A DNA stretch of 64,000 nucleotides from Paulinella micropora (Eukaryota > Cercozoa > Imbricatea > Euglyphida > Paulinellidae): assembly GCA_019918135.1 (NCBI GenBank), contig WBZZ01001061.1:61001-125000 (forward strand). Direction: 5' to 3'. The position numbers and the translations under genes are program-made. The notes under the pieces are model-generated. The model ran no database searches, was not told the origin of the DNA, and saw only the letters and a list, made by a program, of their open reading frames with translations. This document shows positions 20,368 through 32,621 of the stretch, one piece after another (position 1 is the stretch's first letter; every line of letters starts with the position of its first letter).

Positions 20368-22138
20368 CTAGTAATTCCGGTACAGATAGGCCGGGTCGGC
20401 GGCAGGCTGCTGTGCGCGGTGGCGGGGCATCTGGTGATGTGGCGGCTGGTGGTGCTGGTGGCGCGACGTGGCCGCCGCTGCCTGCTGCTGGTGCAAGTAG
20501 TGGTTGGAGTTGTACTGGGGCGGGAGCTGCTGTTGCGAGGAGTGCCCACTGTACTGCGGCGGCTGTGGAGCGCGGTGCGGCACGCGGTGAGGGATTACGG
20601 AAGGGTTGGGCTGCGGCTGGTTCTGCGGCGGCAGCTGCTGCTGGGCCTGCTGCAGCAGCATCTGGCGGGCGTGCTGCTCGTGGTACGGCTGCTGCTGCGG
20701 TGGTTGCTGGTTGGTGCGTCGCCGGTTGGGTTGTGGAACTCGGTGCGGGATGCCGCCTCCGCCTCCACCTCCTTGCTGATGACCTGCGATCGCACAAGAG
20801 CACACACACAACCAGCTCTTGCAGCGTGGTCTCTGCAACGCGACTCTCCTGGCAGCATCTCATAATCAAGGTTAAGACAGCAAGCCCGCATGCAAGAAAG
20901 TTCCCGTGTATGCTCAGAAGACGCTGGTTGGGACGGAGGGGTCAACAGCGCAGGAGAAACAAAGAAAAATCGCAAACAAGTTCAAGTCGAAGGGTCAGCA
21001 GCGCAGGGGAATAGGTAGGTAGGTAGGTAGATAGGTACGTAACAAGCAAGTGGGGGCCAGGAGAGCGCTTACCGCCGTGGTAGAAGTTGGGCGGCACAGC
21101 CGGGTAAGTGGCGCGCGACGCGGAGGGCGCGCCGCTGGTGCCGGCCGGGTAATATATATTGCCCGGCCGGCCCATCATGCTCGGATTACCTGCCGCACCA
21201 GGAACCACACAAGCCGGTCGGTACACATGGCAAGAGCAGGTGGGCAAGGAACAAAATTCACGAAAAAAACAGCTGCACTCTGGCAGAACTGCACTGGACA
21301 CACACACGTGCCACCTTCCCCGGGAAATACGCTGCGCATTCGTGCCCATGCTGGCAACGGTATAGCCGCGGTGCAGCAAGTGGCACCTCGTTGGTCGCGG
21401 TCGGATTCGCGGCGGGCGCGCAGCTTGTTGACGAGGCGCTGCATGTGCTCTTCGTCCGTCTCGTGCATGCTGGTGGGCTTGCGCGGCGAGGGCTTATCAG
21501 GGTAGTCCCGACGCTCCATGCTGCAAGCCAACCCACAGCGAACAAGTGCACTTAGTGTCGTGTGTGTGTGTGTGTGCGTTGCACCCCAACAACACAGCAA
21601 CAACGCCATCCGCAAACACCAGAGCCCAGGTTGGACACCAAACATGTACAGATTCACACAGACCAAAGCAAAGCAAAAGATACCGGCGATCGTAGCGCAA
21701 GTCCACGCCGCCGTGTCGCGGGGACAGTTGGTCAGGCGAGTGGGAGACAGGCACGGTTGGCATAGGGGGCAGCGAAGCACCACCCTAGCAGTGTGCATGC
21801 CACCGTAGTCGTGCAACTTGACAAAAACATCACGAGAGCACGAATGTGGCGCACTGAAGAATGGCGTGCTTTGCTGTTCTTGTGTATTGTATCGGTGCGT
21901 GGAGCTGCCGGGACAGAGCAAGGCGCGCGTGTGCTGAGGGCGTACTACCCGCATGGAGCCGAAGAGTGTTTGCAGGTCCACGCGGCGTCCCAGGCCTGGC
22001 TCCGGCTCCAGCTCGCCCTTGGTCTGCGGATGGTAGAGGTTCTCGGGCTTGTGGCGCATTTGCCGCTGAGCCTTGGCGTACGGATCCGGCGGCCGGTGCT
22101 GGTACTGGTGCTGACTGTAGCGCTGCATCTTGGAGGGC

Positions 22139-22208
<70 letters not shown>

Positions 22209-25040
22209 AAGAGAAAGAGAAAGAGAGACAGACAGACAGACAGACACGGACAGACACACACACACACAGTGAGTGAGCGCGAGAGGGCATTTCCCAATCA
22301 CTGCCGCTCATTGACTCGCACGCACGCACACACACACACACACACACACACGCATGAACTCGCACACATGCGCAGGAACGCACAAACACACACAACCTCG
22401 GGCTCGCCGCCAGGGAAGCCGGGCGGGGGTTCCTCGCGCGCGCGGTGGTCGCGCATGCCCGGCGGCAGTGGTGCCCACGCCGCGGTTGACACGCCGGGCA
22501 TGGCAGGCAGCACGCCGCCCCCCAGCCCCCCGAGCGAGGGCGAGCCACCGACCCAGCCAGCCTTGCCGCCGCCCTCGTTCCAAGCAGGCTCGCCGCCCCA
22601 ATTCTGGCCTTGCTGCTCCATGGCTGCCGACGTTGCTGCTGCATGGTTCTTCGGCTCATCTAAGCCTGTGGCCATTTTCTTGCCTGGACTCGAGCCTGCC
22701 CAAGGATCCTCCTTGTATGCTCCCCAGTTGTCGCCTTCAATTGAGGATTTGCGTGTAGGTGCGGACCAGGGCCCCGGGAACCCTCCCCAGGTTTCCCCGG
22801 TCTCGGGTGGGCCTCGCCGCTCGTTTTCCATCTCTTGCTCGTCCAGCTGGGGAGTTTGGGGAGTTCTGCTGCGCTGGTAGGGCTCGCGGTCCGGGCCCGC
22901 CGCCGCGCCGCCGTGCGCCAGTTTCTGCAAGAAGGCGATGGCATCCGGGTTGACCTGCGCTTGCGCCTGGCGATCCTCCAGAGACATGTGGCTAAGCGAC
23001 ATGCGCGTCTCCTCGTCTGGTTCCATCCCACCGCTCGACGCCTTGCCGACCCGCTGGCCCTCCATCGGCTTGTCCTCGTGGTCGCCTTCGTACGCCCCGT
23101 TCTGCTTGTCATAGTCGTCGTCCTCCTTGGATACGTCTTCCTTGGGGGGGTAGTCCTCGTCCTCCTTGGATTGATAGGCGTCTTCACGGCCCCGATGCCT
23201 CTCCAGCTTCTCTTCCTCATACTGCAGGTCTTCGTCGGTGTCGCGATGTTGTTGGCGCATCTTGCGTGGCTCCTGCTCCTCGTTGTCCTCCTCCTCCATC
23301 TCATGGCCTTCCCCCTCGTCCTCCTCGTCGGCCAAGGAGGGCTTGGGTTTGAGCATGGACAGCAAGTGTTGAGATGCCTCCTTGTTGTATGGACCCTCCG
23401 CAGTAAAGTCTGACGGATCAGCGCGGCCCGTCCCATCTAATGGAGGCAACTTGGTCGTTTCGCTGCCAAATGTCTCTTCATCGTCGCCTTCATCGTCTTC
23501 CTCATTATCCCCTCCACCCGCACCTTCCAGCATTTTGAGCCCCATCTGCTCCATGAGTTTCTTGTCTGCCTCCCTGCAAAAACAAAAAAGAGGGACATCA
23601 TCACAGCCTGCGTCATAATCAGAGGCAAAAACGTACCGATCAAGAACACCCCAAGTTTGCTCGCTGTCCACATCCACATCCAGCCACTCGCTGTCTTTCT
23701 TGCGGCTGGATTTTTGCTCCCCTGCAACACCGTATCGATCCCCCTTGCCTACAAAGCAATCTGTTTTCCAACTTCAACCCACCACGGCTATTTACCTCTT
23801 CTTGTGAGAGTGTCCCGAGTGTCCCTGCGAGAGGCGTCTGTTTTGCTCCAATGGGTCCCTGCACGATCCCCAGACCCTGTCGAACTGTCGCTCTACAACA
23901 AGTAAAGACTTGTTACTTGATCTGACTGGAGAAAATGGTTAGTGTACCCAGCGACTCGTTCTTTCGAAGCGCCCCGCCCTCTCTCCTCGTTCCATGGTGC
24001 GCCAACCGTCCCTCAAGCGCTCTCCTCGTTCATTGTAGTCCGATCGCTGGCCTGGCTTGCCCACGGACCCTTTGCCAGTGAGCCCGTGCAGATCGCGGCT
24101 GCAAAAAGCACACCATAATGTCAGCAATCAAAGCTGCGAATCAAGCATGCATGCAAACAAGCGCAAGCGCCAAAGAGCAAAGGAACGAGACATCGTACCG
24201 TACACAGTCGTCAAGAATCTTTGGAGGACAAATCTGACAAGTCTGAGAGCAACGGACGAACGATACGTTGGCAAATGGCAGCATAAAGATATGAGCACCT
24301 TCAGCTTGGAAATGCGCAGAAGCTCTGCCCTTGTATAGGTGATCTTAGGTTTGTTGATTGGCTTTTCGGCCTTACTCGACTTCTTCACGGGCTCCTCGTC
24401 GTGAGCGTCCTCTGCTTCTTCATCTTGCTCCTCCTCGTCAGCTTCCTCTTCTCCTTGCTCTTCCTCTTTTTCTGCGTCCTTATCCTGCTCATCCTTACCC
24501 TTGCCTCCATCCTCCTTCTCGTCATCGCCTTCACCTGCATTGCCTGTGTCCTCGATGTCTTTCTTGGCTGACGAGGTAGAAGCAGCTCGTCCTTCTTCCT
24601 CCTCCTCTTCAGCATCCTCGTCTCCCTCCTCCTCTTCTTCCTCCGCGTCCTCCACAGCTTCTCCTTCCTCCTCTTCCTCCTCTTCTTCTACTCCTTCCTC
24701 ATCTTTGGCTTCCGCCTTCTCTTTCTTTCCTGCTTTCTTCTTGGACTTCTTCCCTCCCTGACCACAGACAACACAAATACCAGAGATTTCAAAACATGCA
24801 GTGAAAATCGCGTCCAACATACATGGAGGCTCTTAGGTACCTTCTTCTTTTTCTTCTTTGCTTTGGTACTCTTCTGCAAACCACAAAGGTTGAGGTGAAA
24901 TTTGGCAGTGCTTGCAGAAGTTTTGCGTTGTGGAGAACCTCCTTTTTCACTGGGATCGCATCACCTCCATCAGCTTCGACTTCTTCCCCTTCTTCATGCA
25001 GCTTGCTTTTTTCTTTGTCGTCCTCTGTCTCTTCAGACAT
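20368..25040 (-). CDS. Host spliced gene: eIF4E-transporter (4E-T/EIF4ENIF1)-like
   Basis: At least ten exons, read right to left. They lie approximately at 25,040-24,945 (acidic start MSEETEDD), 24,872-24,843 (Lys-rich), 24,764-24,303, 24,101-23,948, 23,891-23,797, 23,729-23,635, 23,577-22,398, 22,138-21,947, 21,520-21,388, 21,189-21,073 and 20,783-20,368. AG/GT borders are visible at most exons; the phase at about 21,947/21,520 is unresolved. The third exon has acidic/Lys tracts and ends with YTRAELLRISKL, a canonical eIF4E-binding YxxxxL-phi motif. Later come an Arg-rich segment, DSEWLDVDVDSE, Gly/Trp-rich text and a Gln/Pro-rich C-terminus ending YLYRNY. 4E-T represses translation and localises to P-bodies. 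Family call rests on the 4E motif and general layout; the long acidic N-terminus is unusual. Confidence 0.55.
22140..22232 (+). repeat. (GA)n microsatellite in a host intron
   Basis: GAGA repeats with AAAG and CAGA variants. It forms the CT-rich tract just upstream of an exon acceptor of the minus-strand host gene, so it serves as an extended polypyrimidine tract. Confidence 0.8.
22254..22395 (+). repeat. (CA)n microsatellites in a host intron
   Basis: Two CACA blocks (around 22,256 and 22,320-22,351) in the same intron as the GA tract. Long frames here are artefacts of the repeats. Confidence 0.75.
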
Positions 25041-25620
25041 CCACGTCAAACCACGTTCCTCCCCTTCAGACGCAAACCGGCCAACCGACGCAATGTCGTT
25101 TAAGTCCGACGGCGCGGCCGGGCTATTTGGATGATTTTGTTGTATATTGCCATTGATTCGGTTGATTTGCGTGTTTAGGATGCCATATTTTTAGCCACAA
25201 CCTTCCACTACAAGTTTCCTTGAGATTTTTTTGGCATTTCTGCATATTTTATTGTTGAGAGGTTGCTATGCTGTATGATCAGCCTCTTGCATTAGTTGCA
25301 TTCATACTTCTATGTCAGTGGCGCTCTCCCCGAATGGTTCTCTCAGACGAGATGTCAAGTTGACGCTGCCAAGTGGAAGACCCGAGTTTCGAGTTTCGTC
25401 CAAACGCTCGTCAGGTGAAAGTAACAGCTCAAACAGCTTGCAGGACATGCAAGACTCTCCAAATTATTATACAACATTTCAATTTTCAACACAAAACCAC
25501 GTGATACAGAAAGTCAAATTCAGTGAAACAGGCACAAAATCTTCGGCCACAGGCCAATGCAAGACTTTCATTATTACAATTATGATTCACTTGTTGTTGC
25601 TGTTGTTGTTCTTGTTCTTG
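25041..25620. other. Region upstream of the host gene, no gene seen
   Basis: The minus-strand frame stays open past the first ATG of the host gene for about 130 bases, so a further upstream exon or a longer first exon is possible. Otherwise no supported feature. Confidence 0.4.
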
Positions 25621-25629
25621 TTGATGTTA

Positions 25630-25718
<89 letters not shown>

Positions 25719-25720
25719 GT

Positions 25721-25986
25721 GGACACCGTGATAGCCCAGTGGTCAAGTTCTACCATCTGGGCCCTGTCGCCAGTTCGATTCCCGTCGGTGCCACCAGTAT
25801 TTTCATTGAAAATACCGGTCCGTCTGGACCAGTATTTTCATTGAACATACCGGTCCGTCTGGAAGTGTTGGAACTGCCTTTGCGGGGGTGTCATTAGAGC
25901 TTATCGTCAATTCTTCGTACTCCCCTCACGGGTGAGACGATGGAGGCGCATGTGCAGAAATGCATCAGCCATTGACAGAGAAGCAC
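25721..25986 (+). mobile_element. tRNA-derived SINE copy 1 (full length)
   Basis: The head GGACACCGTGATAGCCCAGTGG holds a pol III A box (TAGCCCAGTGG). AGTTCGATTCC is a B box. The 3' part of the acceptor stem CGGTGCC is followed by ACCA, so a tRNA 3' end with discriminator and CCA is still legible. The body includes a 35-bp direct duplication (CCAGTATTTTCATTGAA units) and ends GACAGAGAAGCAC before the ATT tail. Confidence 0.8.
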
Positions 25987-26030
<44 letters not shown>

Positions 26031-26210
26031 GGGAGTACATAGGCCATCAGTCCCTTTCCATGGGCTGATTGGTATAAACCTCCTAGAGTAATGTTCTATG
26101 CCGTCACTTCCTTTATTCCACCGATTGGTGTGGAGACTTTCCTCATGGAATGGAGGACTGGATGCACATGGCCTTTTGGCTCAGCAATTGGCAGACGATA
26201 CATACATACA
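26031..26210 (+). mobile_element. Second repeat family (B), copy 1
   Basis: Starts GGGAGTACATAGGCCAT and ends in GATACATACATACA before ATT. About 180 bp, repeated at 27,107 and 28,888. No pol III boxes seen; it may be a SINE 3' half or another ATT-tailed element. Confidence 0.6.
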
Positions 26211-26418
<208 letters not shown>

Positions 26419-26647
26419 GGCCCTGTCGCCAGTTCGATTCCCGTCGGTGCCACCAGTATTTTCATTGAACATACCAGTCTATTTCTGGACCAGTATTTTC
26501 ATTGAACATACCGGCCCGTCTGGAAGTGTTGGAACTGCCCTTGCGGGGGTGTCATTAGAGCTTATCGTCAATTCTTCGTACTCCCCTCACGGGTGAGACG
26601 ATGGAGGCGCATGTGCAGAAATGCATCAGCCATTGACAGAGAAGCAC
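26419..26647 (+). mobile_element. SINE copy 2 (5' truncated)
   Basis: Lacks the A box; begins at GGCCCTGTCGCCAG directly at the end of an ATT array. Confidence 0.75.
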
Positions 26648-26810
<163 letters not shown>

Positions 26811-26812
26811 TT

Positions 26813-27080
26813 GGACACCGTGATAGCCCAGTGGTCAAGTTCTACCATCTGGGCCCTGTCGCCAGTTCGATTCCCGTCGGTGCCACCAGTATTTTCATTG
26901 AACATACCGGTCTATTTCTGGACCAGTATTGTCATTGAACATACCGGTCCGTCTGGAAGTGTTGGAACTGCCCTTGCGGGGGTGTCATTAGAGCCTATCG
27001 TCAATTCTTCGTACTCCCCTCACGGGTGAGACGATGGAGGCGCATGTGCAGAAATGCATCAGCCATTGACAGAGAAGCAC
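26813..27080 (+). mobile_element. SINE copy 3 (full length)
   Basis: Same A box, B box, CCA, duplicated 35-mer and AAGCAC end as copy 1, with a few substitutions (TCTATTTCTGG variant in the duplicated part). Confidence 0.8.
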
Positions 27081-27106
27081 TATTATTATTATTATTATTA
27101 TTATTA

Positions 27107-27287
27107 GGGAGTACATAGGCCATCGGTCCTTTCCATGGGCTGATTGGTATAAAGCTCCTAGAGTAATGTTCTATGCAGTCACTTCCTTTATTCCACCGAT
27201 TGGTGTGGAGACTTTCCTTATGGAATGGAGGACTGGATGCACATGGCCTTTTGGCTCAGCAATTGGCAGGATATACACTAGATACAC

Positions 27288-27288
<1 letters not shown>
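27107..27288 (+). mobile_element. Repeat family B, copy 2
   Basis: Near-identical to 26,031-26,210, ending GATACAC before ATT. Confidence 0.6.
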
Positions 27289-27341
<53 letters not shown>

Positions 27342-27607
27342 GGACACCGTGATAGCCCAGTGGTCAAGTTCTACCATCTGGGCCCTGTCGCCAGTTCGAT
27401 TCCCGTCGGTGCCACCAGTATTTTCATTGAACATACCGATCCGTCTGGACCAGTATTTTCATTGAACATACCGGCCCGTCTGGAAGTGTTGGAACTGCCC
27501 TTGCGGGGGTGTCATTAGAGCTTATCGTCAATTCTTCGTACTCCCCTCACGGGTGAGACGATGGAGGCGCATGTGCAGAAATGCATCAGCCATTGACAGA
27601 GAAGCAC
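27342..27607 (+). mobile_element. SINE copy 4 (full length)
   Basis: Same organisation as copy 1 (A box, B box, CCA, duplicated 35-mer). Confidence 0.8.
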
Positions 27608-27647
<40 letters not shown>

Positions 27648-27752
27648 GCGGGGGTGTCATTAGAGCTTATCGTCAATTCTTCGTACTCCCCTCACGGGTG
27701 AGACGATGGAGGCGCATGTGCAGATTTGCATCAGCCATTGACAGAGAAGCAC
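27648..27752 (+). mobile_element. SINE copy 5 (5' truncated)
   Basis: Only the last ~105 bp, from GCGGGGGTGTCATTAG to AAGCAC. Confidence 0.75.
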
Positions 27753-27825
<73 letters not shown>

Positions 27826-27946
27826 TGTTGGAACTGCCCGTGCGGGGGTGTCATTAGAGCCTATCGTCAATTCTTCGTACTCCCCTCACGGGTGAGACGA
27901 TGGAGGCGCATGTGCAGATTTGCATCAGCCATTGACAGAGAAGCAC
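27826..27946 (+). mobile_element. SINE copy 6 (5' truncated)
   Basis: Begins TGTTGGAACTGCCCG; about 121 bp remain. Tail begins AAAATTATT. Confidence 0.75.
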
Positions 27947-27949
27947 AAA

Positions 27950-27982
<33 letters not shown>

Positions 27983-27984
27983 TT

Positions 27985-28215
27985 GGACACAATGATAGCC
28001 CAGTGGTCAAGTTCTACCATCTGGGCCCTGTCGCCAGTTCGATTTCCGTCGGTGCCACCAGTATTTTCATTGAACATACCGGTCCGTCTGGAAGTGTTGG
28101 AACTGCCCTTGTGGGGGTGTCATTAGAGCTTATCGTCAATTCTTCGTACTCCCCTCACCGGTGAGACGATGGAGGCGCATGTGCAGAAATGCATCAGCCA
28201 TTGACAGAGAAGCAC
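27985..28215 (+). mobile_element. SINE copy 7 (full length, without internal duplication)
   Basis: Carries the tRNA head but only one CCAGTATTTTCATTGAA unit, so it represents the ancestral, unduplicated form. Confidence 0.8.
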
Positions 28216-28269
<54 letters not shown>

Positions 28270-28532
28270 GGACACCGTGATAGCCCAGTGGTCAAGTTCT
28301 ACCATCTGAGCCCTGTCGCCAGTTCGATTCCCGTCGGTGCCACCAGTATTTTCATTGATACCGATCCGTCTGGACCAGTATTTTCATTGAACATACCGGC
28401 CCGTCTGGAAGTGTTGGAACTGCCCTTGCGGGGGTGTCATTAGAGCTTATCGTCAATTCTTCGTACTCCCCTCACGGGTGAGATGATGGAGGCGCATGTG
28501 CAGAAATGCATCAGCCATTGACAGAGAAGCAC
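28270..28532 (+). mobile_element. SINE copy 8
   Basis: Full-length head; the duplicated part has a short loss (TTCATTGATACC). Confidence 0.8.
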
Positions 28533-28575
<43 letters not shown>

Positions 28576-28843
28576 GGACACCGTGATAGCCCAGTGGTCA
28601 AGTTCTACCATCTGGGCCCTGTCACCAGTTCGATTCCCGTCGGTGCCACCAGTATTTTCATTGAACATACCGATCCGTCTGGACCAGTATTTTCATTGAA
28701 CATACCGGCCCCCGTCTGGAAGTGTTGGAACTGCCCTTGCGGGGGTGTCATTAGAGCTTATCGTCAATTCTTCGTACTCCCCTCACGGGTGAGACGATGG
28801 AGGCGCATGTGCAGAAATGCATCAGCCATTGACAGAGAAGCAC
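28576..28843 (+). mobile_element. SINE copy 9 (full length)
   Basis: Same layout as copy 1; CCCCCG variant after the second duplicated unit. Confidence 0.8.
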
Positions 28844-28887
<44 letters not shown>

Positions 28888-29059
28888 GGGAGTACATAAG
28901 CCATCGGTCCTTTCCATGGGCTGATTGGTATAAAGCTCCTAGAGTAATGTTCTATGCCGTCACTTCCTTTATTCCACCGATTGGTGTGGAGACTTTCCTT
29001 ATGGAATGGAGGACTGGATGCACATGGCGTTTTGGCTCAGCAATTGGCAGGAGATACAC
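28888..29059 (+). mobile_element. Repeat family B, copy 3
   Basis: Same as 27,107-27,288. A 50-bp fragment at 29,144-29,193 (GGAGGCACATGTCC...) inside the following ATT array resembles the SINE GGAGGCGCATGTGC segment. Confidence 0.6.
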
Positions 29060-29143
<84 letters not shown>

Positions 29144-29192
29144 GGAGGCACATGTCCAGGATCTGGATCTGATGCTATAGTCTGAGGAAGCC

Positions 29193-29354
<162 letters not shown>

Positions 29355-29381
29355 CATTATTATTATCATTATTATTATCAC

Positions 29382-29429
<48 letters not shown>

Positions 29430-29430
29430 T

Positions 29431-29696
29431 GGACACCGTGATAGCCCAGTGGTCAAGTTCTACCATCTGGGCCCTGTCGCCAGTTCGATTCCCGTCGGTG
29501 CCACCAGTATTTTCATTGAACATACCGATCCGTCTGGACCAGTATTTTCATTGAACATACCGGCCCGTCTGGAAGTGTTGGAACTGCCCTTGCGGGGGTG
29601 TCATTAGAGCTTATCGTCAATTCTTCGTACTCCCCTCATGGGTGAGACGATGGAGGCGCATGTGCAGAAATGCATCAGCCATTGACAGAGAAGCAC
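29431..29696 (+). mobile_element. SINE copy 10 (full length)
   Basis: Same layout as copy 1, preceded by a long ATT array with ATC/ACT interruptions. Confidence 0.8.
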
Positions 29697-29715
29697 TATT
29701 ATTATTATTATTATT

Positions 29716-30284
29716 ATGGAGGGGTGCACAGTATGGCACCCCACGGAAAGAGGAGGTGGTTGGGCCTCTTCATATTGGTTCGCGAGGCTATGTCGTTGTG
29801 TTGGTTCCGAGGCTATGTCGTTGTGTTGTTTTTATAAGACATACACCATGTGGGATCAAAGGGGTATATACATTCCGCGATCTAGGTGTGGTGACGGGTT
29901 TCGAGGCGTCCCAGACACTTACCACAAAACGTCCTCATGCGCTGGCAGACCGCATGAAATGTCTGCTACCCTTGAGTACCTCCATTCGACTTATACCCAG
30001 TCTTGTGGAACTCTCTCAAAGGGAACATCAATCATTTGCAGTTGATTCCTTGCAAGGTACCTGACACGCCGAGCGGGTAGCTTTTCTTGACTTTGCTGCA
30101 TCTATCGCCTTCATTGACACGCACTGAAACTGGCGAAACACCTAGCCTGTCTCCTGATCCTCAACAACACGACTCACAAGCAAGGTTTTGTTTAGGTCAG
30201 TGATGTCCTTGGAGCCTTGCTTGAGAAAATGTGTGGTCAAGGTTGCCATGGCCCTGACCAAAAAGTGCGTACAGCAAGCAAGCA
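29716..30284. other. Unassigned sequence between SINE train and palindrome
   Basis: No supported gene. A ~24-bp direct duplication (GAGGCTATGTCGTTGTGTTG) is visible near 29,787-29,839. The sequence changes abruptly into capsid-gene coding sequence at 30,285. Confidence 0.5.
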
Positions 30285-31253
30285 CAGGCAGCATTAAAGG
30301 CTTGGATGGCACAACCCACCACAAATGCCCGCCGACACGATGATGCCCTTATCGCGAATGAGACTGGCACGAGTAAGTTCGTAAATGTCGCTTTTAATGA
30401 GGCCAAGTATTTTTCAGCTGGAACTATTAACAATGCCAGCCCAAGTGTTAATGTTAAGATTAATCTTGGAATGCTTTACAATACTATTTTCGCTCTGGAT
30501 AAAACTATTATGTTTCCTGAAATTTTGACCTTGCGGATTGTTTGGCAACAGACACCCAAAATCTTTTATTATAACAATGATGCTCTTTCTACTGGCGGAG
30601 GCACTGTTGCGGTGGCGGATTCAAATGTTACTATTACTAATCTCAGCCTGTTCTTAGCTGTTGAAACTAACCCAGATGTCGTTCCATCAATTCAACAGAA
30701 GATTATGAGCCCCGAAGGTATGAGCTTCAACATTGATTATTCTTATTTGTATAAAAATACCGTCGGAGTGGCTTCAACTTCTCAAAATGTTATCCTTAGA
30801 TTTGACAGAGGCCACGGGCGGCGAATTAAGAAAATTTATCACTCTGTTTTCAATACGACTGAAAATAAGAGCACCGCCTATGACAATAGCAACCTGCTCG
30901 GCTCAAAGGTCCAAACTTTTTATACCACACTAGACGGGGCACGACTTCAAGAATTCAATGTTGATTGTCAAACTGGAAAACTAGAAGACTATATGTATCT
31001 TAAACAGAAGTTGGAAGGCTCTTCTTTGATGAATAGCAATGTTTATCAATACAACTGGTTTTGGTGCGATAGCTTTGACAATACCCGTTTGCTGTGGAGC
31101 AAGGACCAAAACGAAATCAGCGGACTATCCCTAGACACCGAGCGACGATGGGAGTTTATTGCTACCACTGCGAATATTGCGTCCAATCATTACACATTTG
31201 TCGTAACTCAGCAAGAAGTAAATGTCAGAAACGGCACCATTACTAGGACCTAA
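30285..31253 (+). pseudogene. Major capsid protein, 5'-truncated copy (left arm)
   Basis: C-terminal ~320 residues of the double-jelly-roll capsid, beginning at the palindrome edge inside the gene. The frame is otherwise intact to TAA 31,251-31,253. It differs from the complete copy on the right at only a few residues (A/V in FNE-KYF, T/S in SNV-ITN, P/Q in DVV-SIQQ). Without its N-terminal jelly roll it cannot form capsomers. Confidence 0.85.
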
Positions 31254-31370
31254 TGAACCTTCACCAAAAAAAATTAATAAAAAAATTTAGATTTATTTTT
31301 TTGATAATATAGGAACTCTAACAAAACATTTTTTGAGGTCGTAGGTGGTTTTTGAAAAAAAGCACCTACT
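31254..31370 (+). promoter_or_regulatory. AATATAGG promoter-like motif and 5'-UTR hairpin
   Basis: Poly-T/A spacer, then TAATATAGGAA (31,305-31,315). A hairpin GTAGGTG...CACCTAC (31,341-31,369) with loop GTTTTTGAAAAAAAG ends one base before ATG 31,371. Mirrored at 39,341-39,457 in the right arm. Related hairpins with different stems precede the capsid (40,990-41,018) and penton (41,912-41,940) starts. Confidence 0.55.
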
Positions 31371-32621
31371 ATGAGCCACCAAAGAAATTTGATAGCTCAA
31401 AATCCTGACGGAGATTTCGTAAATGTCAAAGTCGGGTATGACGGCCACATTGAAACCAATAATATGAAAACCGCCTTTGGTGAAGCATTAACCAGCTCAT
31501 TAACACCAGTATTACAGGAAATCTTTCCCTACACAGTTAATACAAGGATATGGACATTAACTCAAACTAATGCGACCGTAGCATTTAATGCGAATATGGC
31601 TGAATTGAAAACGGAAGCGAAAGCTACCGCCGATGCCATTATGGTAAGCAAAAAAAGAATTAAATACAGAACAGGGATGGGAGTTATGTGTCGCTTCACT
31701 GCCTTATGGACTACGGACGAAACCAAGGACTACTATTCATTTATTGGCATTGGTGATACCGCATTAGATAATGGTTTCTATTTTTACAAGACTAAAAATG
31801 ACGGAATGAATATTCTCCATACCAAAGCAGGAGTGCCTACCTTGGTTTCACAAGCGACTTGGAATGACCCGTGTAATGGAACAGGCGATATGCCTAATAT
31901 GGATTGGACGAAGGGAAATGTATTTCAAATTCAATTCCAATACTTGGGCTTTGGTGCTATTAAGTTTTCAATTGAGAACCCCGCAACTGGCGAATTCCAG
32001 CAAGTCCATATGATTAAGTATGCGAATGCCAACACGGGTGTCAGTCTTCGGAATACAACTCTCCCTTTTGTGGCACGAATGTTTCATAATGGTGGAACTG
32101 GAATACAAATATTAAAAACAGCCAGTTGTAGTATGTTTATTGAGGGCACAAACACTGTTAATACAAGCATATCAAACGAAGCGGAAGGAGATGAAAAGGC
32201 GAGCACTACTGAAAGCCCAATTCTCAGCATAAAAAATAAATCACTTTTTAATGGTGCCTCAACAAATTATTCAACCGTTTACCCAACTCTCGTAAGCATA
32301 TCAAACGAAGACACCAAAGTTAATATAGTGCGGATTGTGAAAACAACTGGAACCCTTACGGCGGAGAACTTCGCGGATATTGATGCCACAACCTCAATCG
32401 TATCAAAGGACACTGCTGCGACTGCTATTGGTGGTGCCACTATAACGGATGTAATTCTAAAACTGTATGTTAATGCTACTTCAAGCCAGCTTATTGACCT
32501 GAGAGCTTACGATGTTCAACTCGCACCTGGCGAAAATCTAACATTTTTACAAAAGTCTGTATCAACTGTTGCTAATGGAGGAAATGTGAGTGTTATCGTT
32601 AATTTCTTAGAAGACCAGTAG
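31371..32621 (+). CDS. Putative virion surface/fibre-type structural protein, intact (left arm)
   Basis: Complete 416-aa frame, ATG 31,371 to TAG 32,619-32,621. Contains SLTPVLQEIFPYT, ALWTTDETKDYYSFIGIGD, NVFQIQFQYLGFGAIKFSIENP and a C-terminal QKSVSTVANGGNVSV. Probably beta-rich; the central FQYLGFG block recurs in predicted structural proteins of tailed phages and Polinton-like or giant viruses. It directly follows the major capsid gene. Role in the virion is inferred. This is the best-preserved version of three; the right-arm copy carries one nonsense codon and the element 1 copy a frameshift. Confidence 0.65.
   Translation: MSHQRNLIAQNPDGDFVNVKVGYDGHIETNNMKTAFGEALTSSLTPVLQEIFPYTVNTRIWTLTQTNATVAFNANMAELKTEAKATADAIMVSKKRIKYRTGMGVMCRFTALWTTDETKDYYSFIGIGDTALDNGFYFYKTKNDGMNILHTKAGVPTLVSQATWNDPCNGTGDMPNMDWTKGNVFQIQFQYLGFGAIKFSIENPATGEFQQVHMIKYANANTGVSLRNTTLPFVARMFHNGGTGIQILKTASCSMFIEGTNTVNTSISNEAEGDEKASTTESPILSIKNKSLFNGASTNYSTVYPTLVSISNEDTKVNIVRIVKTTGTLTAENFADIDATTSIVSKDTAATAIGGATITDVILKLYVNATSSQLIDLRAYDVQLAPGENLTFLQKSVSTVANGGNVSVIVNFLEDQ

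Noticed and set aside
22138-22660. Frames rich in Ser-Leu, Arg-Glu and Cys-Val
   Set aside because: Products of GA and CA microsatellites in a host intron.
25721-25800. tRNA gene
   Set aside because: A and B boxes and a CCA end are present, but the T and anticodon stems are degraded and the unit recurs as a SINE head.
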